DNA of 64,000 bases from Verrucomicrobiota bacterium. GTDB lineage: Bacteria > Verrucomicrobiota > Verrucomicrobiia > Limisphaerales > UBA9464. The stretch is taken from assembly GCA_947454705.1 (NCBI GenBank), contig CANGKZ010000006.1, positions 1-64,000 on the forward strand. The letters run 5' to 3'. Both the position numbers and the translations under genes were made by a program. Below, in pieces: positions 54,671 through 63,441 of this stretch (position 1 is its first letter; every line of letters begins with the position of its first letter). The notes beneath the pieces are model-generated. The model made no database searches. It was not told where the DNA came from and saw only the letters and a list, made by a program, of their open reading frames with translations.

Positions 54671-55915
54671 TTACTTCTTGGCCGGCACGCGTTCGAGGAA
54701 GCGGTCGAGTTCCTTCTCGGAAACCGAGTTGGTGATCAAACCGGCCTGATGGGTTTCCGGTCCCGTGAGGGCGGCCATTTGCTGCGGGGCCTTGATGATG
54801 TGCGGGGTGAGGAAGATCAGCAGCTCGGTCTTGGCGTCGCTCTTGGCCTTCGACTTGAACAGGTTTCCGAGCAGCGGGATGTCACCGAGAATGGGGACCT
54901 TTTTGTCGGTGGTGGACTGGTTGTTGGAGATCAATCCGCCGATGACCACGGTCTGCGCATCCGGCGTCACCACCACGGTGTCGGCCGAGCGGACATTCAC
55001 GTACGGCGCGGAGACATCGGCCGAGAGCGACTGACGTTCGGTCGGGGAGACCGAGGAGATCTGCGGCTGCACGATCATTTCCACCAAGCCGTTGGCACCG
55101 ATGAACGGAGTGACGTTCAGGATGATGCCCACGTCGTTGTAGCTGACGTTGATGATGGGGATGGTGTTGCCGCCGGAGGTGGCGTAGGAGACGCCGCTGG
55201 GGAGCGGGACCTGCTGTCCGACGACGATGCGCGCGAGCTGGCCGTCGCGGGCGATGATCGAAGGACGTGAGAGCACCTGTGCCTTGCCGGAGGTGGCGAT
55301 GGCGCGGAGCGTCGCTTGGAAGTCAGAGCCTGCGATCTGGTAAATTCCACCCGTGCCCGAGCCGCTGCTGGAAGGAGTGAGGGCGGTGCCGAGCGGTTGT
55401 CCGAGGCCATTGAGGTTGGTCGCAACCCCGTTGACTCCGGCGAGGCCGAACACGGAACCGGCGCTGGTTCCCATGCCGTTTCCGATGTTGTTCTTGGCGA
55501 AGGAACCTTCGACACCAACGTCGGACGAATTGTTCCGCTGCACTTCCATGAACACGACCTTGATCAACACCTGCGGCTTGGGAACGTCGAGACTCGCGAT
55601 GACGTTGCTGATTTGCTGGCTGGTCTGGGCGTCGGTGATCACCACCAGGTTGTGGGTCTGGGGGTCGACCGAGATGAGGGCGCTGCCGACGGTGCCGTTC
55701 AGGTTGTAGTTGCCGGAGCTGGAGTTGCCGCCGCGGTTGTTTCCACCGCCGCCGCCGCCGCCAAATCCGCCACCCCCGAAGCCACCGCCGCCAAAGCCAC
55801 CACCTCCACCACCGCCGCCGCCCCGTTGTTGGGCGACGAGCTGGGAGCTGGCGACGCCGGACAGAATCAGCAGAAGCGCCAGGGTTCGCTTGAAGAGAGA
55901 GAAATCCGTTTTCAT
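54671..55915 (-). CDS. Type II secretion secretin, C-terminal half (separate gene)
   Basis: A 414-residue protein with its own signal peptide (about 1-29, TLALLLILSGVASSQLVAQ). A Gly-rich tract follows (31-58), then the second half of an N3-type domain (78-112, ISVDPQTHNLVVITDAQTSQ, IASLD) and the secretin channel (113-385): VLIKVVFMEVQ, SRPSIIARDGQLARIVVGQQ, VGIILNVTPFIG, TVVIGGLISN and KKVPILGDIPLLGNLFK. The C-terminal 30 residues may bind a pilotin. Canonical GspD is one protein of 600-700 residues; here its N-terminal domains are in the upstream gene. Last gene of the operon. Confidence 0.88.
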   Translation of the reverse strand: MKTDFSLFKRTLALLLILSGVASSQLVAQQRGGGGGGGGGFGGGGFGGGGFGGGGGGGNNRGGNSSSGNYNLNGTVGSALISVDPQTHNLVVITDAQTSQQISNVIASLDVPKPQVLIKVVFMEVQRNNSSDVGVEGSFAKNNIGNGMGTSAGSVFGLAGVNGVATNLNGLGQPLGTALTPSSSGSGTGGIYQIAGSDFQATLRAIATSGKAQVLSRPSIIARDGQLARIVVGQQVPLPSGVSYATSGGNTIPIINVSYNDVGIILNVTPFIGANGLVEMIVQPQISSVSPTERQSLSADVSAPYVNVRSADTVVVTPDAQTVVIGGLISNNQSTTDKKVPILGDIPLLGNLFKSKAKSDAKTELLIFLTPHIIKAPQQMAALTGPETHQAGLITNSVSEKELDRFLERVPAKK

Positions 55916-55944
55916 GGGAATGATCCGTTCGTGGGTCGGTTCGA

Positions 55945-57207
55945 TCAGAACAAGTTTCCGCCGCCCGTCCGTCCGCCGGAGCTTCCGCTGCCGAAGGAAC
56001 CGGAAGTGGTGGTGCCGGTGGTTGTGGTATTGTTCTGCTGACGTTGCATCAGCGCGCTGTTCTGCGAGGAAGTGGTCGATCCGCTGCGGCTGGTCGTGCT
56101 CGTCTGGAACATGTTCTGGAGCACTTGCAGCGCCTGCTGGGCGTCGCCGTTGGTCATGTGAAACACATAGACCTGCTGGTCGCGCACGGCCGGCACGTCG
56201 AGTTCCTTCACCATGCCTTCGATCTGGGACATCAAGTCCTTGGAGGCCGTGACGATCACCGAAGAGGTTCGGGGATCGGAGACGGCGAGCACCTGGCTGG
56301 CGCGCTGGATGCGTGCGTTCTGCGCCGCTGATCCGCCTGCAGCAGCTCCACCTCCACCCCCGCCGCCGCCCGCACCACCACCGCGGCCGCCGCCGCCAAA
56401 TCCACCAAAGCCGCCAAACCCACCGAAACCGCCAAAGCGAACCGGGGCCTGGCTGTTGTTCGCTCCTCCCCCGCTGGTGTTGCTCGGGAAGACGCTCGAC
56501 AGCGCGCTGGCGACATCGGCCGGGCTCGCGTGCTTGAGACGGAAGACGCGGATCTGGGTTTCAGCTTCAGCGCTGGTATCGATCGCTTTGATGATCTCCA
56601 CCATGTGCCGGATGTTGGCCTGGGTGTCCGTCATCACGATGGAATTTCCCGCGGTGTTGGCCACGAAGGTCGCCTGCGGGGAAATGAAGGTGTTGAGGTC
56701 CTTCACCAACTGATCGGCCTCGACGAACCGGATCGGAATGATCTGGGTGACGATCTCGTCGTTCTTGGGAATGGAGGCCGGGTTGTTGTTGACCTTGACC
56801 GGGATGTCGCGGGTTTTGGCCGTGACGCGGTCCACAATGGTGAGCGTCTTGCCGTCGCGAATCGCCGCGAGTCCGTTCTTGTTCAACACCGAGTTCAGCA
56901 GGTCCACGGCCTCATCACTGCTGACCGGCCGGCTGCTGATGATGTTGACGGTGCCCTTGGCCGGGGCATCGAGGACGATGATGAATCCCGCGGCCTCGCT
57001 CAGGTATTCGAGCACGAGCTCGAGGGGGGCGTTGCGGAAGTTGAGGCGAATCTCGTTGGGAGAAAAAGGGGCCGGGGACCTCGGGGTCTCGGCAGCTTTC
57101 GCGGCGGGTGCCGACGTTGCAGCGGGTGCCGCTTCCTGGGCCGCGGCCGAGGTCAGCCAACCGACGGCGCAAACCGCCGTCATGGTTCGGGTGATCGTAT
57201 GCTTCAT
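55945..57207 (-). CDS. Type II secretion secretin, N-terminal domains (separate gene)
   Basis: A 420-residue exported protein (signal 1-23). N0 52-128 (IRLNFRNAPLELVLEYLSEA, NKNGLAAIRDGKTLTIVD), N1 153-212 (IIPIRFVEADQLVKDLN), N2 219-340 with a Gly-rich loop (258-290, FGGFGG repeats), then the first half of N3 (344-369, VYVFHMTNGDAQQALQVLQN). It ends in a Ser/Thr/Gly tail (NNTTTTGTTTSGSFG...GGNLF). The break is inside N3, whose other half begins the next gene 29 bp downstream. Start overlaps the GspC-like stop by 4 bp. Confidence 0.88.
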   Translation of the reverse strand: MKHTITRTMTAVCAVGWLTSAAAQEAAPAATSAPAAKAAETPRSPAPFSPNEIRLNFRNAPLELVLEYLSEAAGFIIVLDAPAKGTVNIISSRPVSSDEAVDLLNSVLNKNGLAAIRDGKTLTIVDRVTAKTRDIPVKVNNNPASIPKNDEIVTQIIPIRFVEADQLVKDLNTFISPQATFVANTAGNSIVMTDTQANIRHMVEIIKAIDTSAEAETQIRVFRLKHASPADVASALSSVFPSNTSGGGANNSQAPVRFGGFGGFGGFGGFGGGGRGGGAGGGGGGGGAAAGGSAAQNARIQRASQVLAVSDPRTSSVIVTASKDLMSQIEGMVKELDVPAVRDQQVYVFHMTNGDAQQALQVLQNMFQTSTTSRSGSTTSSQNSALMQRQQNNTTTTGTTTSGSFGSGSSGGRTGGGNLF

Positions 57208-57938
57208 TTCATCTCCTGTTCTCGTTTTTTCAACAGCCGCTTCAAAATCTCATCTTCAGCCGGGGAACTTCCCGAGCTGCTGGCTCCCGATCCGGATCCC
57301 TCGGAGCTCGAACCACTGTCGCTGGACTTCACCGGATTAAAGGCCGTGGTGCTGCCGGTTGCCGATTCCCAGACGCCGTCGGAGTTCTTGCGAATCCGAC
57401 TGCCGATCTTGAGTTCGATCGGCGCGTTGGTGCCGGCGGAAAGCTTCACCGAGTTCTGATGAATCTCGGTGACGGTGTGGCCTGCGATTGTGCCATTGGC
57501 CTGGATGGCCTTGCGGTAGTCCGAGGTGTTGCCGTCGAAGAACGCAAACGCACCGCGCGAGTAGTTCATCACGCCGACAAGTCCGAATTCCGGTGCATCG
57601 GCCCGAACCGAAGGCTTCGGGGCGACCCGGCGCGGCGCTCCGGGAGTCCGGGGCTGGCGTTCGGGATCGAAAATGTTGCGATCCGAAATGGTCCGCGCCA
57701 CGGCGTTGAAATCGGTGGGGCCTCCGCGGGAAGGACCCGCGTTGGTGGACGAACCGCCACTGGAATTGGTGTCTCCGCGCTCGGAGGACCGGGAAGACCG
57801 CGGGCGATCCTCGCCGCGTCGGCGGGAGTCCTGCGCAAGGCTGGCCAGCACGCCGATCGCAAGCGCCGCCACGGTGCCGCCGACGAACCAGCCGATGCGA
57901 CGGCTCGGACCGCGTGATGGGGAGGGCGTCGAGTTCAT
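57204..57938 (-). CDS. GspC-like inner-membrane protein of the T2SS
   Basis: A 244-residue protein. One transmembrane segment (about 16-36, WFVGGTVAALAIGVLASLA), a Ser/Arg-rich linker, then an HR-like region with ISDRNIFDPERQPR and EFGLVGVMNYSRGAFAFFDG, and a Ser/Gly-rich C-terminus ending in a charged helix. This matches the topology and FDPxR motif of GspC-type proteins that link the inner-membrane platform to the secretin. No PDZ domain is seen. It overlaps genes on both sides by 4 bp. Confidence 0.7.
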   Translation of the reverse strand: MNSTPSPSRGPSRRIGWFVGGTVAALAIGVLASLAQDSRRRGEDRPRSSRSSERGDTNSSGGSSTNAGPSRGGPTDFNAVARTISDRNIFDPERQPRTPGAPRRVAPKPSVRADAPEFGLVGVMNYSRGAFAFFDGNTSDYRKAIQANGTIAGHTVTEIHQNSVKLSAGTNAPIELKIGSRIRKNSDGVWESATGSTTAFNPVKSSDSGSSSEGSGSGASSSGSSPAEDEILKRLLKKREQEMK

Positions 57939-58471
57939 GGTTTCGGGGAGGCGGCGAGCACGAGTCCGTTCAACTGAACCCCGAGGGTCAATTGCTGGCC
58001 CGAGGTGTCGCGGGTGCCGATCTGGACGGAATCCAACTTCAGCGTCATGGGGCCCTTTTCGATGCGGTAGAGAAGCTGCGTGAGGCTGGCCAGCGTGCCG
58101 GTGGCTTCCACGCGGCAGGCGAGGGTCTGGTGGTCATCGGCATCGCCCTTCCATTGCGGGATGCGATCCACGATTTCAGCTCCGGCCTCGCGCGACCAGG
58201 AATCGAGCGCGCGCAGAACCTTCTGTTCGGCGAGTGAGGGATCGGCGGGAAGCGAATTGGTGCGGATTCGATCCCAGTTGCTTCGCAGGGCGGGTTCGCG
58301 CTTGAGCAGTTGTTCGCCTTCGGTGACTTGCTTTCGAAGGACGGCGATCCGCGCGGAGCGGGAGGACCACCAGGCACCGAGCGGTTCGAAAATGGCCAGA
58401 TCGGCCACGTAGAGTCCCGCGGCGGCGACGGTCAGGATGACCAGGAAGCGTTGTCGGTTTTCAATCTTCAT
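57935..58471 (-). CDS. gspM: GspM/PilO-like T2SS platform protein
   Basis: A 178-residue protein with one transmembrane segment near 9-30 (LVILTVAAAGLYVADLAIF), a coiled segment (SARIAVLRKQVTEGEQLLKR) and a ferredoxin-like C-terminal domain (LACRVEATGTLASLTQLLYR, LTLGVQLNGLVLA). The fold and place match GspM/PilO. It starts at ATG 58471, overlapping the gspL stop by 4 bp; the longer frame upstream runs inside gspL. Confidence 0.8.
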   Translation of the reverse strand: MKIENRQRFLVILTVAAAGLYVADLAIFEPLGAWWSSRSARIAVLRKQVTEGEQLLKREPALRSNWDRIRTNSLPADPSLAEQKVLRALDSWSREAGAEIVDRIPQWKGDADDHQTLACRVEATGTLASLTQLLYRIEKGPMTLKLDSVQIGTRDTSGQQLTLGVQLNGLVLAASPKP

Positions 58472-59916
58472 GGCTTGGATCCTCCGTTCCACCGGAAGCT
58501 GAAATTGAACTGCAACGGAGCCTTGCCGCGAATTTGATCGCGGTGAAGACCGGTGACTCCGGGCGCTGCGTTGAGGCGGTCCATCATTTGCAAAATCGAT
58601 GCGCTGTCGGTCGCAGTGCCGGTGCAGACCACTTCGCCGGATTCGCGGATCTCGATGAGCTTGGCGGTGACATTCCCGTTTTCCGGAAACGCCAGGGACA
58701 TCGCCTGGAGAATTTGCAGGCTGCGGAAGGATTCGCTGGCCCACGGGCGGAACTGGCGGATCTGCTGCTGGGTCAGCTCCATTTGTCGGACCTTCGCCGA
58801 CATCTTCGACCAGCGGGATTCGAGCAGGGAGAGCTGGATCTGCTGAATGAGGAAGGCGAGCACCACCACGGCGGTGACCGCGCCGGCGATGACCCAAGTG
58901 GTGCGGAGACGGCCGGAGGTGTGTTTGGCGAGGAACTGTTCGAGCGCAGAGGGCCGGGGCGGCAGGAATTCCAAGCGAGCGGGGCTTCCGCTCAGGAATC
59001 GGACCGCCGCGGCAGCCGAAGGGGTGAACGGGGCGTTGGAGGGAAGGGCGGATCCGGCGTCGGGCGTCAGGACGGCTTCCACTGAGAATCCGCCGCTGGC
59101 GAGTCGGCTGCGCAATCCTGCGGCGAGCGCTTCGGCAAGGTCCCGGGGACCGAACACGCGGATCTTGCGAACGCGGCCTTCCAAGGCTTCGGGAAGCTGT
59201 CCGAGGGTGATCCGCAGCTCGCGGGCGACCGGTTCGGGACGGGCGGTGGTCGCATCGGGAGTGATTTCGAGCACTCCTTCGATCGAGCGCAGGGCGGCAA
59301 TGCCTCCCCCGGCGGTGATTTGAAACGCGGCCTGGCTGGAGCCGGGCGTGAGCAGGATGGCTGCGACACCTTCCTGTTCCTGCGTGCCGGGAGCCTGGAG
59401 TTCGGTGATCGCGGGCGAGTAACCCACGGGCTTCAGCTTCGCCGCGGCGAGGATCGGATCGAACGCCGCCGAGCGGGCCAGGGGCAGTGCGGCGAGGGTT
59501 ACGAAGCGTCCGCCGTTCGGGAGCACGCAGCGGGAATCGGCCACGCGGAGGCCGGCGATGTCGCTGTGGAATCCGCGTTCGGCCTCCAGTTGAAGCAGGC
59601 TGGCGGCATCGGCCTCGGGAAGATCAGGGAGCTCGGTCTGGGTGACCAGCAATCCCGCGCAGGGAACGGTCACCACGCAGTAGCGTTCGCGGATGCCGGC
59701 AGCGTCGAGCTGTTCGCGCAACGCACGGCCGGTGGCGACGGGATCTGCGGTTTCCGCGCCGGCGGGTAGCGTAAAACTCAGCGTCGGGCCGAGCTCCAGA
59801 GCGCCGTTGGTGAGCCGAAAGACCGCACCTTCGACCCGGGTGCCGTCGAACGACAGTCCCAGGACCGATTTTGGTTTCCGGCGTTGGCCGCTGCCCAGTT
59901 TCAAGAAATCGATCAT
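58468..59916 (-). CDS. gspL: GspL-like T2SS platform protein (PilM-N fusion type)
   Basis: A 482-residue protein. The first 320 residues are an actin-like PilM/GspL fold (SVLGLSFDGTRVEGAVF, CVVTVPCAGLLVTQTELPDL, AGLRVADSR). A transmembrane segment at about 340-358 follows, and then a PilN-like periplasmic domain (about 360-480, LQILQAMSLAFPENG, LNAAPGVTGLHRDQIRG). It recruits the GspE ATPase and pairs with GspM. It overlaps gspK by 4 bp. Confidence 0.85.
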   Translation of the reverse strand: MIDFLKLGSGQRRKPKSVLGLSFDGTRVEGAVFRLTNGALELGPTLSFTLPAGAETADPVATGRALREQLDAAGIRERYCVVTVPCAGLLVTQTELPDLPEADAASLLQLEAERGFHSDIAGLRVADSRCVLPNGGRFVTLAALPLARSAAFDPILAAAKLKPVGYSPAITELQAPGTQEQEGVAAILLTPGSSQAAFQITAGGGIAALRSIEGVLEITPDATTARPEPVARELRITLGQLPEALEGRVRKIRVFGPRDLAEALAAGLRSRLASGGFSVEAVLTPDAGSALPSNAPFTPSAAAAVRFLSGSPARLEFLPPRPSALEQFLAKHTSGRLRTTWVIAGAVTAVVVLAFLIQQIQLSLLESRWSKMSAKVRQMELTQQQIRQFRPWASESFRSLQILQAMSLAFPENGNVTAKLIEIRESGEVVCTGTATDSASILQMMDRLNAAPGVTGLHRDQIRGKAPLQFNFSFRWNGGSKP

Positions 59917-61277
59917 GGTGTGTTCATGGCCAGCGTCTGAGTGCGGACGCGCTCTCCCAGCGCCCAGCCGAGGCGGGTGAGGTCCTGTCGATGTATGATT
60001 TTCGGCGTACCATCACTGAGATCGAAAACGAATTTCACCCTCGCGTATCCCCGCCCGAACGGCCCCACGGCGGCCAGATCGGCGGAATACTGAAAGCTGC
60101 GTGTGGTAATGAGATCGCGCGCAGCCAAAGTGGTTACGACAGGATGTGTTGGACCGAGCGCCGTCACAATCCAGGCCACCGTGGAAAGCGAATTGGGATT
60201 CTGTTGCCGGAAGCTAATCAGGGTGGAGACGGCACTGTCCACGGATTGTGCGTTCTGCCCCGCGCCCACCAGCAGGGCGGTCAACACCTCGCGGCTGGCC
60301 GTGTTGATGTTCACGCGGCCGTAGGTGTAGGTGTTGGTCGTGGTGCTGAGATTCGGATAGATCCGCGAAAAATCATCGGCGCTAAGCCCTGAGCTCAAAT
60401 AAAACCGGAGCAGCGTGGGAAAATTCGGGTTCGCATTCGGACGGAACCCGAGCTGGTTCATGATCTGCGTCGTGCGGGAGGATCCAAACGCGGTGTTGAG
60501 CAGCGCCTGGATTTGAGCGCGCGTGTTGACGTTCGTAAGCGATGAACCGTCGGAATGAAAATTGGGTTCGCGCGTGAACACCGTGGTGGTTTCGAGCAGG
60601 CCTGGCGTGGGTTCGCGGGAACCGGAGAAGCTGCGTTCCTCCGGATCGAGCACGCCGTTGCGGTTGAGGTCGTCGCCCGTGAGGTAGTCGAGCGTCAGAC
60701 CGCTGATCAGCCGGAGTTCCTCCACCGATTCAAACGGTGCGTGTTTGGCGGTGTAGCCCAGGCTGGTGTAGCCGAGCTCCATGGTGCCGTTGGTGCTGCG
60801 CCAGTCCACAATGGCCGCGGCGAGATCACTGGTCATGCCCGGCAGCGAGGCCAGGGCGTTGGAATTCGCGCGGTTCAGATTCAATCGCCCGCCTTCATCG
60901 CGAAGGCCAAACACGGGCTCGGTCACTGCGTTGGCCGTGGTGTTGCGGCCGAGGAGCCAGACCTTGGATTCCCCAATCTGCAACGCTTCGCCGAGGTAGG
61001 TGTTGTTGGTCACCAGCACGCCATTGGTGACGGAATTGGAGAGCACCCAGCTCACGTATCGGGCGGCGCCCTGGATGGCTTGTTCGGCTGCGATTCGGGA
61101 GGCGTGATTGCCCGAGGCCCGCAGCTCCAGGCTCATGGAACCCGCGAAATACAGGGTGAGGCTGATCAATCCCACCGTGACCCACAGGACAATGATCAGC
61201 ACCGATCCGGACACACGCGGAGAGGGGCGTCGTGTATTTGCCGGGGGCAGGGACTGGATTGGAGAGGCGATGCGCAT
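59913..61277 (-). CDS. gspK: T2SS minor pseudopilin GspK
   Basis: A 454-residue protein. The N-terminal pseudopilin-type helix is GSVLIIVLWVTVGLISLTLY (about 24-43), followed by LELRASGNHASRIAAEQA. The helix-hairpin-helix region LNLNRANSNALASLPGMTSDLAAAIVDWR (key part NRANSNALASLPGM) and the second NTASREVLTALLVG match GspK. Asp-rich loops such as DDLNRNGVLDPEE suggest calcium binding. GspK caps the pseudopilus tip. The start is 2 bp after the gspJ stop. Confidence 0.88.
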   Translation of the reverse strand: MRIASPIQSLPPANTRRPSPRVSGSVLIIVLWVTVGLISLTLYFAGSMSLELRASGNHASRIAAEQAIQGAARYVSWVLSNSVTNGVLVTNNTYLGEALQIGESKVWLLGRNTTANAVTEPVFGLRDEGGRLNLNRANSNALASLPGMTSDLAAAIVDWRSTNGTMELGYTSLGYTAKHAPFESVEELRLISGLTLDYLTGDDLNRNGVLDPEERSFSGSREPTPGLLETTTVFTREPNFHSDGSSLTNVNTRAQIQALLNTAFGSSRTTQIMNQLGFRPNANPNFPTLLRFYLSSGLSADDFSRIYPNLSTTTNTYTYGRVNINTASREVLTALLVGAGQNAQSVDSAVSTLISFRQQNPNSLSTVAWIVTALGPTHPVVTTLAARDLITTRSFQYSADLAAVGPFGRGYARVKFVFDLSDGTPKIIHRQDLTRLGWALGERVRTQTLAMNTP

Positions 61278-61279
61278 CT

Positions 61280-61990
61280 TCAGCCTCCCGCGGTGCTGGT
61301 GGAATTGGTGCGCGATTGCGAATCAATCGGCACGAGCAGTTCGATCGGATCCGTGCGAACGGCGCCGGGTTGACCCAGAAGGACCCGGACCCGCACCGCG
61401 ATCGGCAGATTCGTGTTCACCGACGAGGTGTCGGTGGTGTCCCAATTTTGGATCCACTGGGTGCCGTCGAAGCACTCGACTTCGATTCGCGAGACATTGC
61501 GGACGAGCAGCTGATCCTCGACTTCCGGGGTGGAGAGCGAGAGCAGGTTGCGGCAGACCCCGCGGTAGAGGTCCAGGGATTGACTGCCGGATTCGGTGGA
61601 ATTGCGAAGGCCGTAGCTGACGCGCTGGATATCGCCCCAGGGTTCCTGGGCCTTCAGCTGTCCGGTCGATGTGAAGAGCTCAAGATTGACCGTTTGCGCG
61701 GTACCGACGCTGTTGACGGTGCCGGCGCGAAAACTGCCGGAGAGGACGCCGGAGGACTTCGGTGTGACCGCGCATTGAAGATCACGCTTGAGGGTATCGA
61801 GGGCGAGTTCGAGCGGGGCGGCGGTATCGACGGCATCCGAAACGGTGTTGCGAAGCCGGAGTGCGGAGAAGAAGGCGGCCTGGGTCACCCCGAGGATCAG
61901 CGCGGCGGCTCCGATCGCGAGCAGCAGTTCGATCAGCGTGAAGGCGGATCGTTCGCGTCGGCTTGTGCGCTGATGGGGGAAGCGCGTCAT
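61280..61990 (-). CDS. gspJ: T2SS minor pseudopilin GspJ-like
   Basis: A 236-residue pseudopilin with the type III prepilin motif SAFTLIELLLAIGAAALILG (cleavage A|F, Glu at +5) and a beta-rich C-terminal domain (LDLYRGVCRNLLSLSTPEVE, VSRIEVECFDGTQWIQN). Position between gspI and gspK, and length, support GspJ. ATG 61990 overlaps the gspI stop by 4 bp. Confidence 0.82.
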   Translation of the reverse strand: MTRFPHQRTSRRERSAFTLIELLLAIGAAALILGVTQAAFFSALRLRNTVSDAVDTAAPLELALDTLKRDLQCAVTPKSSGVLSGSFRAGTVNSVGTAQTVNLELFTSTGQLKAQEPWGDIQRVSYGLRNSTESGSQSLDLYRGVCRNLLSLSTPEVEDQLLVRNVSRIEVECFDGTQWIQNWDTTDTSSVNTNLPIAVRVRVLLGQPGAVRTDPIELLVPIDSQSRTNSTSTAGG

Positions 61991-62433
61991 CGACTTGTGG
62001 ACGAAGAGGAGGACGTGGAAGAGCCCGTGGAGGTAACGGGCGGATTTCCGAGAGTGCTGATTTTCACCGACGCGGGCTGGCCCTGGGCCTGGAAGCGAAC
62101 TTCGGCGGTGAGCAGGGGAAGGTCGTTCTGGATCCAGTTTTCGCGGGTGATGGTCCACTGGTACTCGACCGAATTCTCCGTGACGGTGCCATTCTGCGAA
62201 CCGGAGGCGGTGTTGGTGTAGATGATCGATTCGTTGAGCACGCGATCGGCGATTCGAGCGGCTACGCCGCGTCGTGCGGCGACGGTTCCGGCCCGGGCCG
62301 CGATGTGCAGGGCCTCGACTGCCGAGGGAATCACGATCGCCAAAAACAGCAGCGCCGCCAGCGTCTCCGCCAGCGTGAACGCATCGCACTGCCGCGTGCG
62401 GCGTGGATTACGGGGTGCTGGTGCGAACTTCAT
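61987..62433 (-). CDS. gspI: T2SS minor pseudopilin GspI-like
   Basis: A 148-residue pseudopilin. Prepilin motif DAFTLAETLAALLFLAIVIP (A|F cleavage, Glu at +5) and a short domain with ARIADRVLNESI and VEYQWTITRENWI. The Ser/Thr-rich C-terminus (TSTGSSTSSSSSTSR) is unusual. Overlaps gspH by 26 bp and gspJ by 4 bp. Confidence 0.8.
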   Translation of the reverse strand: MKFAPAPRNPRRTRQCDAFTLAETLAALLFLAIVIPSAVEALHIAARAGTVAARRGVAARIADRVLNESIIYTNTASGSQNGTVTENSVEYQWTITRENWIQNDLPLLTAEVRFQAQGQPASVKISTLGNPPVTSTGSSTSSSSSTSR

Positions 62434-62986
62434 AATGCCTCCGGTCGGAGCCTTCGACGATCCACAGGCTGCCACCGACTTCATCGACCAGCTGAATAGC
62501 TTCCGGGCTGTCCTCATCCACCGACCCATCCGGCAGCATCCGGATGGCCGGCATATTGCGCTGGTTCTGCGGTTTCACGCCGGGAAGCTTCACCTTCTTG
62601 GGGCTGTTCGGCGTTTGGCCGATGAGCTTGTTTACCGTGGTGAAGGACACCTGAATTCCAGGATCGGTACTGAACTCGATCGCGTTGGAATCGCCGTCCT
62701 TGCCGGGCGTTTCGCGTTCCACGCCGTAGCGCCCGTTGGAGGTGTCGAGCCAGAGGATCATGGTCATGCCCTCGGAAATGGCCCGCGAGCGCGCGGCGTG
62801 GGTGAGCGCGAGGATCCGGCGGGCCTCGGCTTCGAGAGCCCGGGCCCGGATGAATCCGCCGAGCTTCGGCGACACCATACTGACCGCGACGACCAGCAGC
62901 GCCAGAACGAGAACCATCTCGATCAGGCTGAACCCGCGCCGGTCGGAGCGGCGGGGGTTACTTGGTTGACCAGTTCCCAAAATCAT
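62408..62986 (-). CDS. gspH: T2SS minor pseudopilin GspH-like
   Basis: A 192-residue pseudopilin with the motif RGFSLIEMVLVLALLVVAVS (G|F cleavage) and ALEAEARRILALTHAARSRA, then a GspH-type domain (GMTMILWLDTSNGRYGVERE, IRMLPDGSVDEDSPEAIQLV). ATG 62986 overlaps gspG by 29 bp. Confidence 0.82.
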   Translation of the reverse strand: MILGTGQPSNPRRSDRRGFSLIEMVLVLALLVVAVSMVSPKLGGFIRARALEAEARRILALTHAARSRAISEGMTMILWLDTSNGRYGVERETPGKDGDSNAIEFSTDPGIQVSFTTVNKLIGQTPNSPKKVKLPGVKPQNQRNMPAIRMLPDGSVDEDSPEAIQLVDEVGGSLWIVEGSDRRHYEVRTSTP

Positions 62987-63428
62987 CCTCGGTGCCGGCC
63001 TTGCCGTCGGGTCCGACGGACGACAGGTCATAGGAGTTGGCGTTGTGCCGGCCGGGCTGGGCGTAAACGTAGTCGAATCCCCAGGGATCCTGCGGGAGCT
63101 TGTCGAGGTACGGTCCGCGCCAGTTGCGCGCATCGCGCGGCTGCTGGATCAGGTCGCCGAGATTCTTGGGGTAAAACCCGTTGTCCACCTCGTAGGCGTC
63201 AAGCGAGGTCTTGATGGCGGCGATGTCGGCCTTGGCGGCGGCCTGGCGGGCCTGTTCGGAGCGGCCCATCATTTTTGGTACCACCAGCGCGGCGAGAATG
63301 CCGATGATGGTGATCACCAGGAGCATTTCAACGAGCGTGAAGGCGCGTCGAAGCAGGCGCTGGCGGCGGAGGGAGGCCACGGGGGAGGAAATCGGAAGGC
63401 GGGTGCGTTGGGCGGGGATGGAGCTCAT
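62958..63428 (-). CDS. gspG: T2SS major pseudopilin
   Basis: A 156-residue protein. Leader of about 29 residues, then RRAFTLVEMLLVITIIGILA (A|F cleavage), QAAAKADIAAIKTSLDAYEV, DNGFYP and the GspG signatures DPWGFDYVYAQPG and SVGPDGKAGTEDDFGNW with the calcium-binding loop. It is the major pseudopilin of the pilus. Most GspG have G|F; this one has A|F. It lies 13 bp after gspF. Confidence 0.92.
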   Translation of the reverse strand: MSSIPAQRTRLPISSPVASLRRQRLLRRAFTLVEMLLVITIIGILAALVVPKMMGRSEQARQAAAKADIAAIKTSLDAYEVDNGFYPKNLGDLIQQPRDARNWRGPYLDKLPQDPWGFDYVYAQPGRHNANSYDLSSVGPDGKAGTEDDFGNWSTK

Positions 63429-63441
63429 GGGGCGCGGTGGG

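Noticed and set aside
54671-57207. Merging the two secretin genes as one frameshifted gspD.
   Set aside because: Each has its own start, signal peptide and Gly-rich tract, and the gap between them is 29 bp; a frameshift would not produce a second signal peptide.
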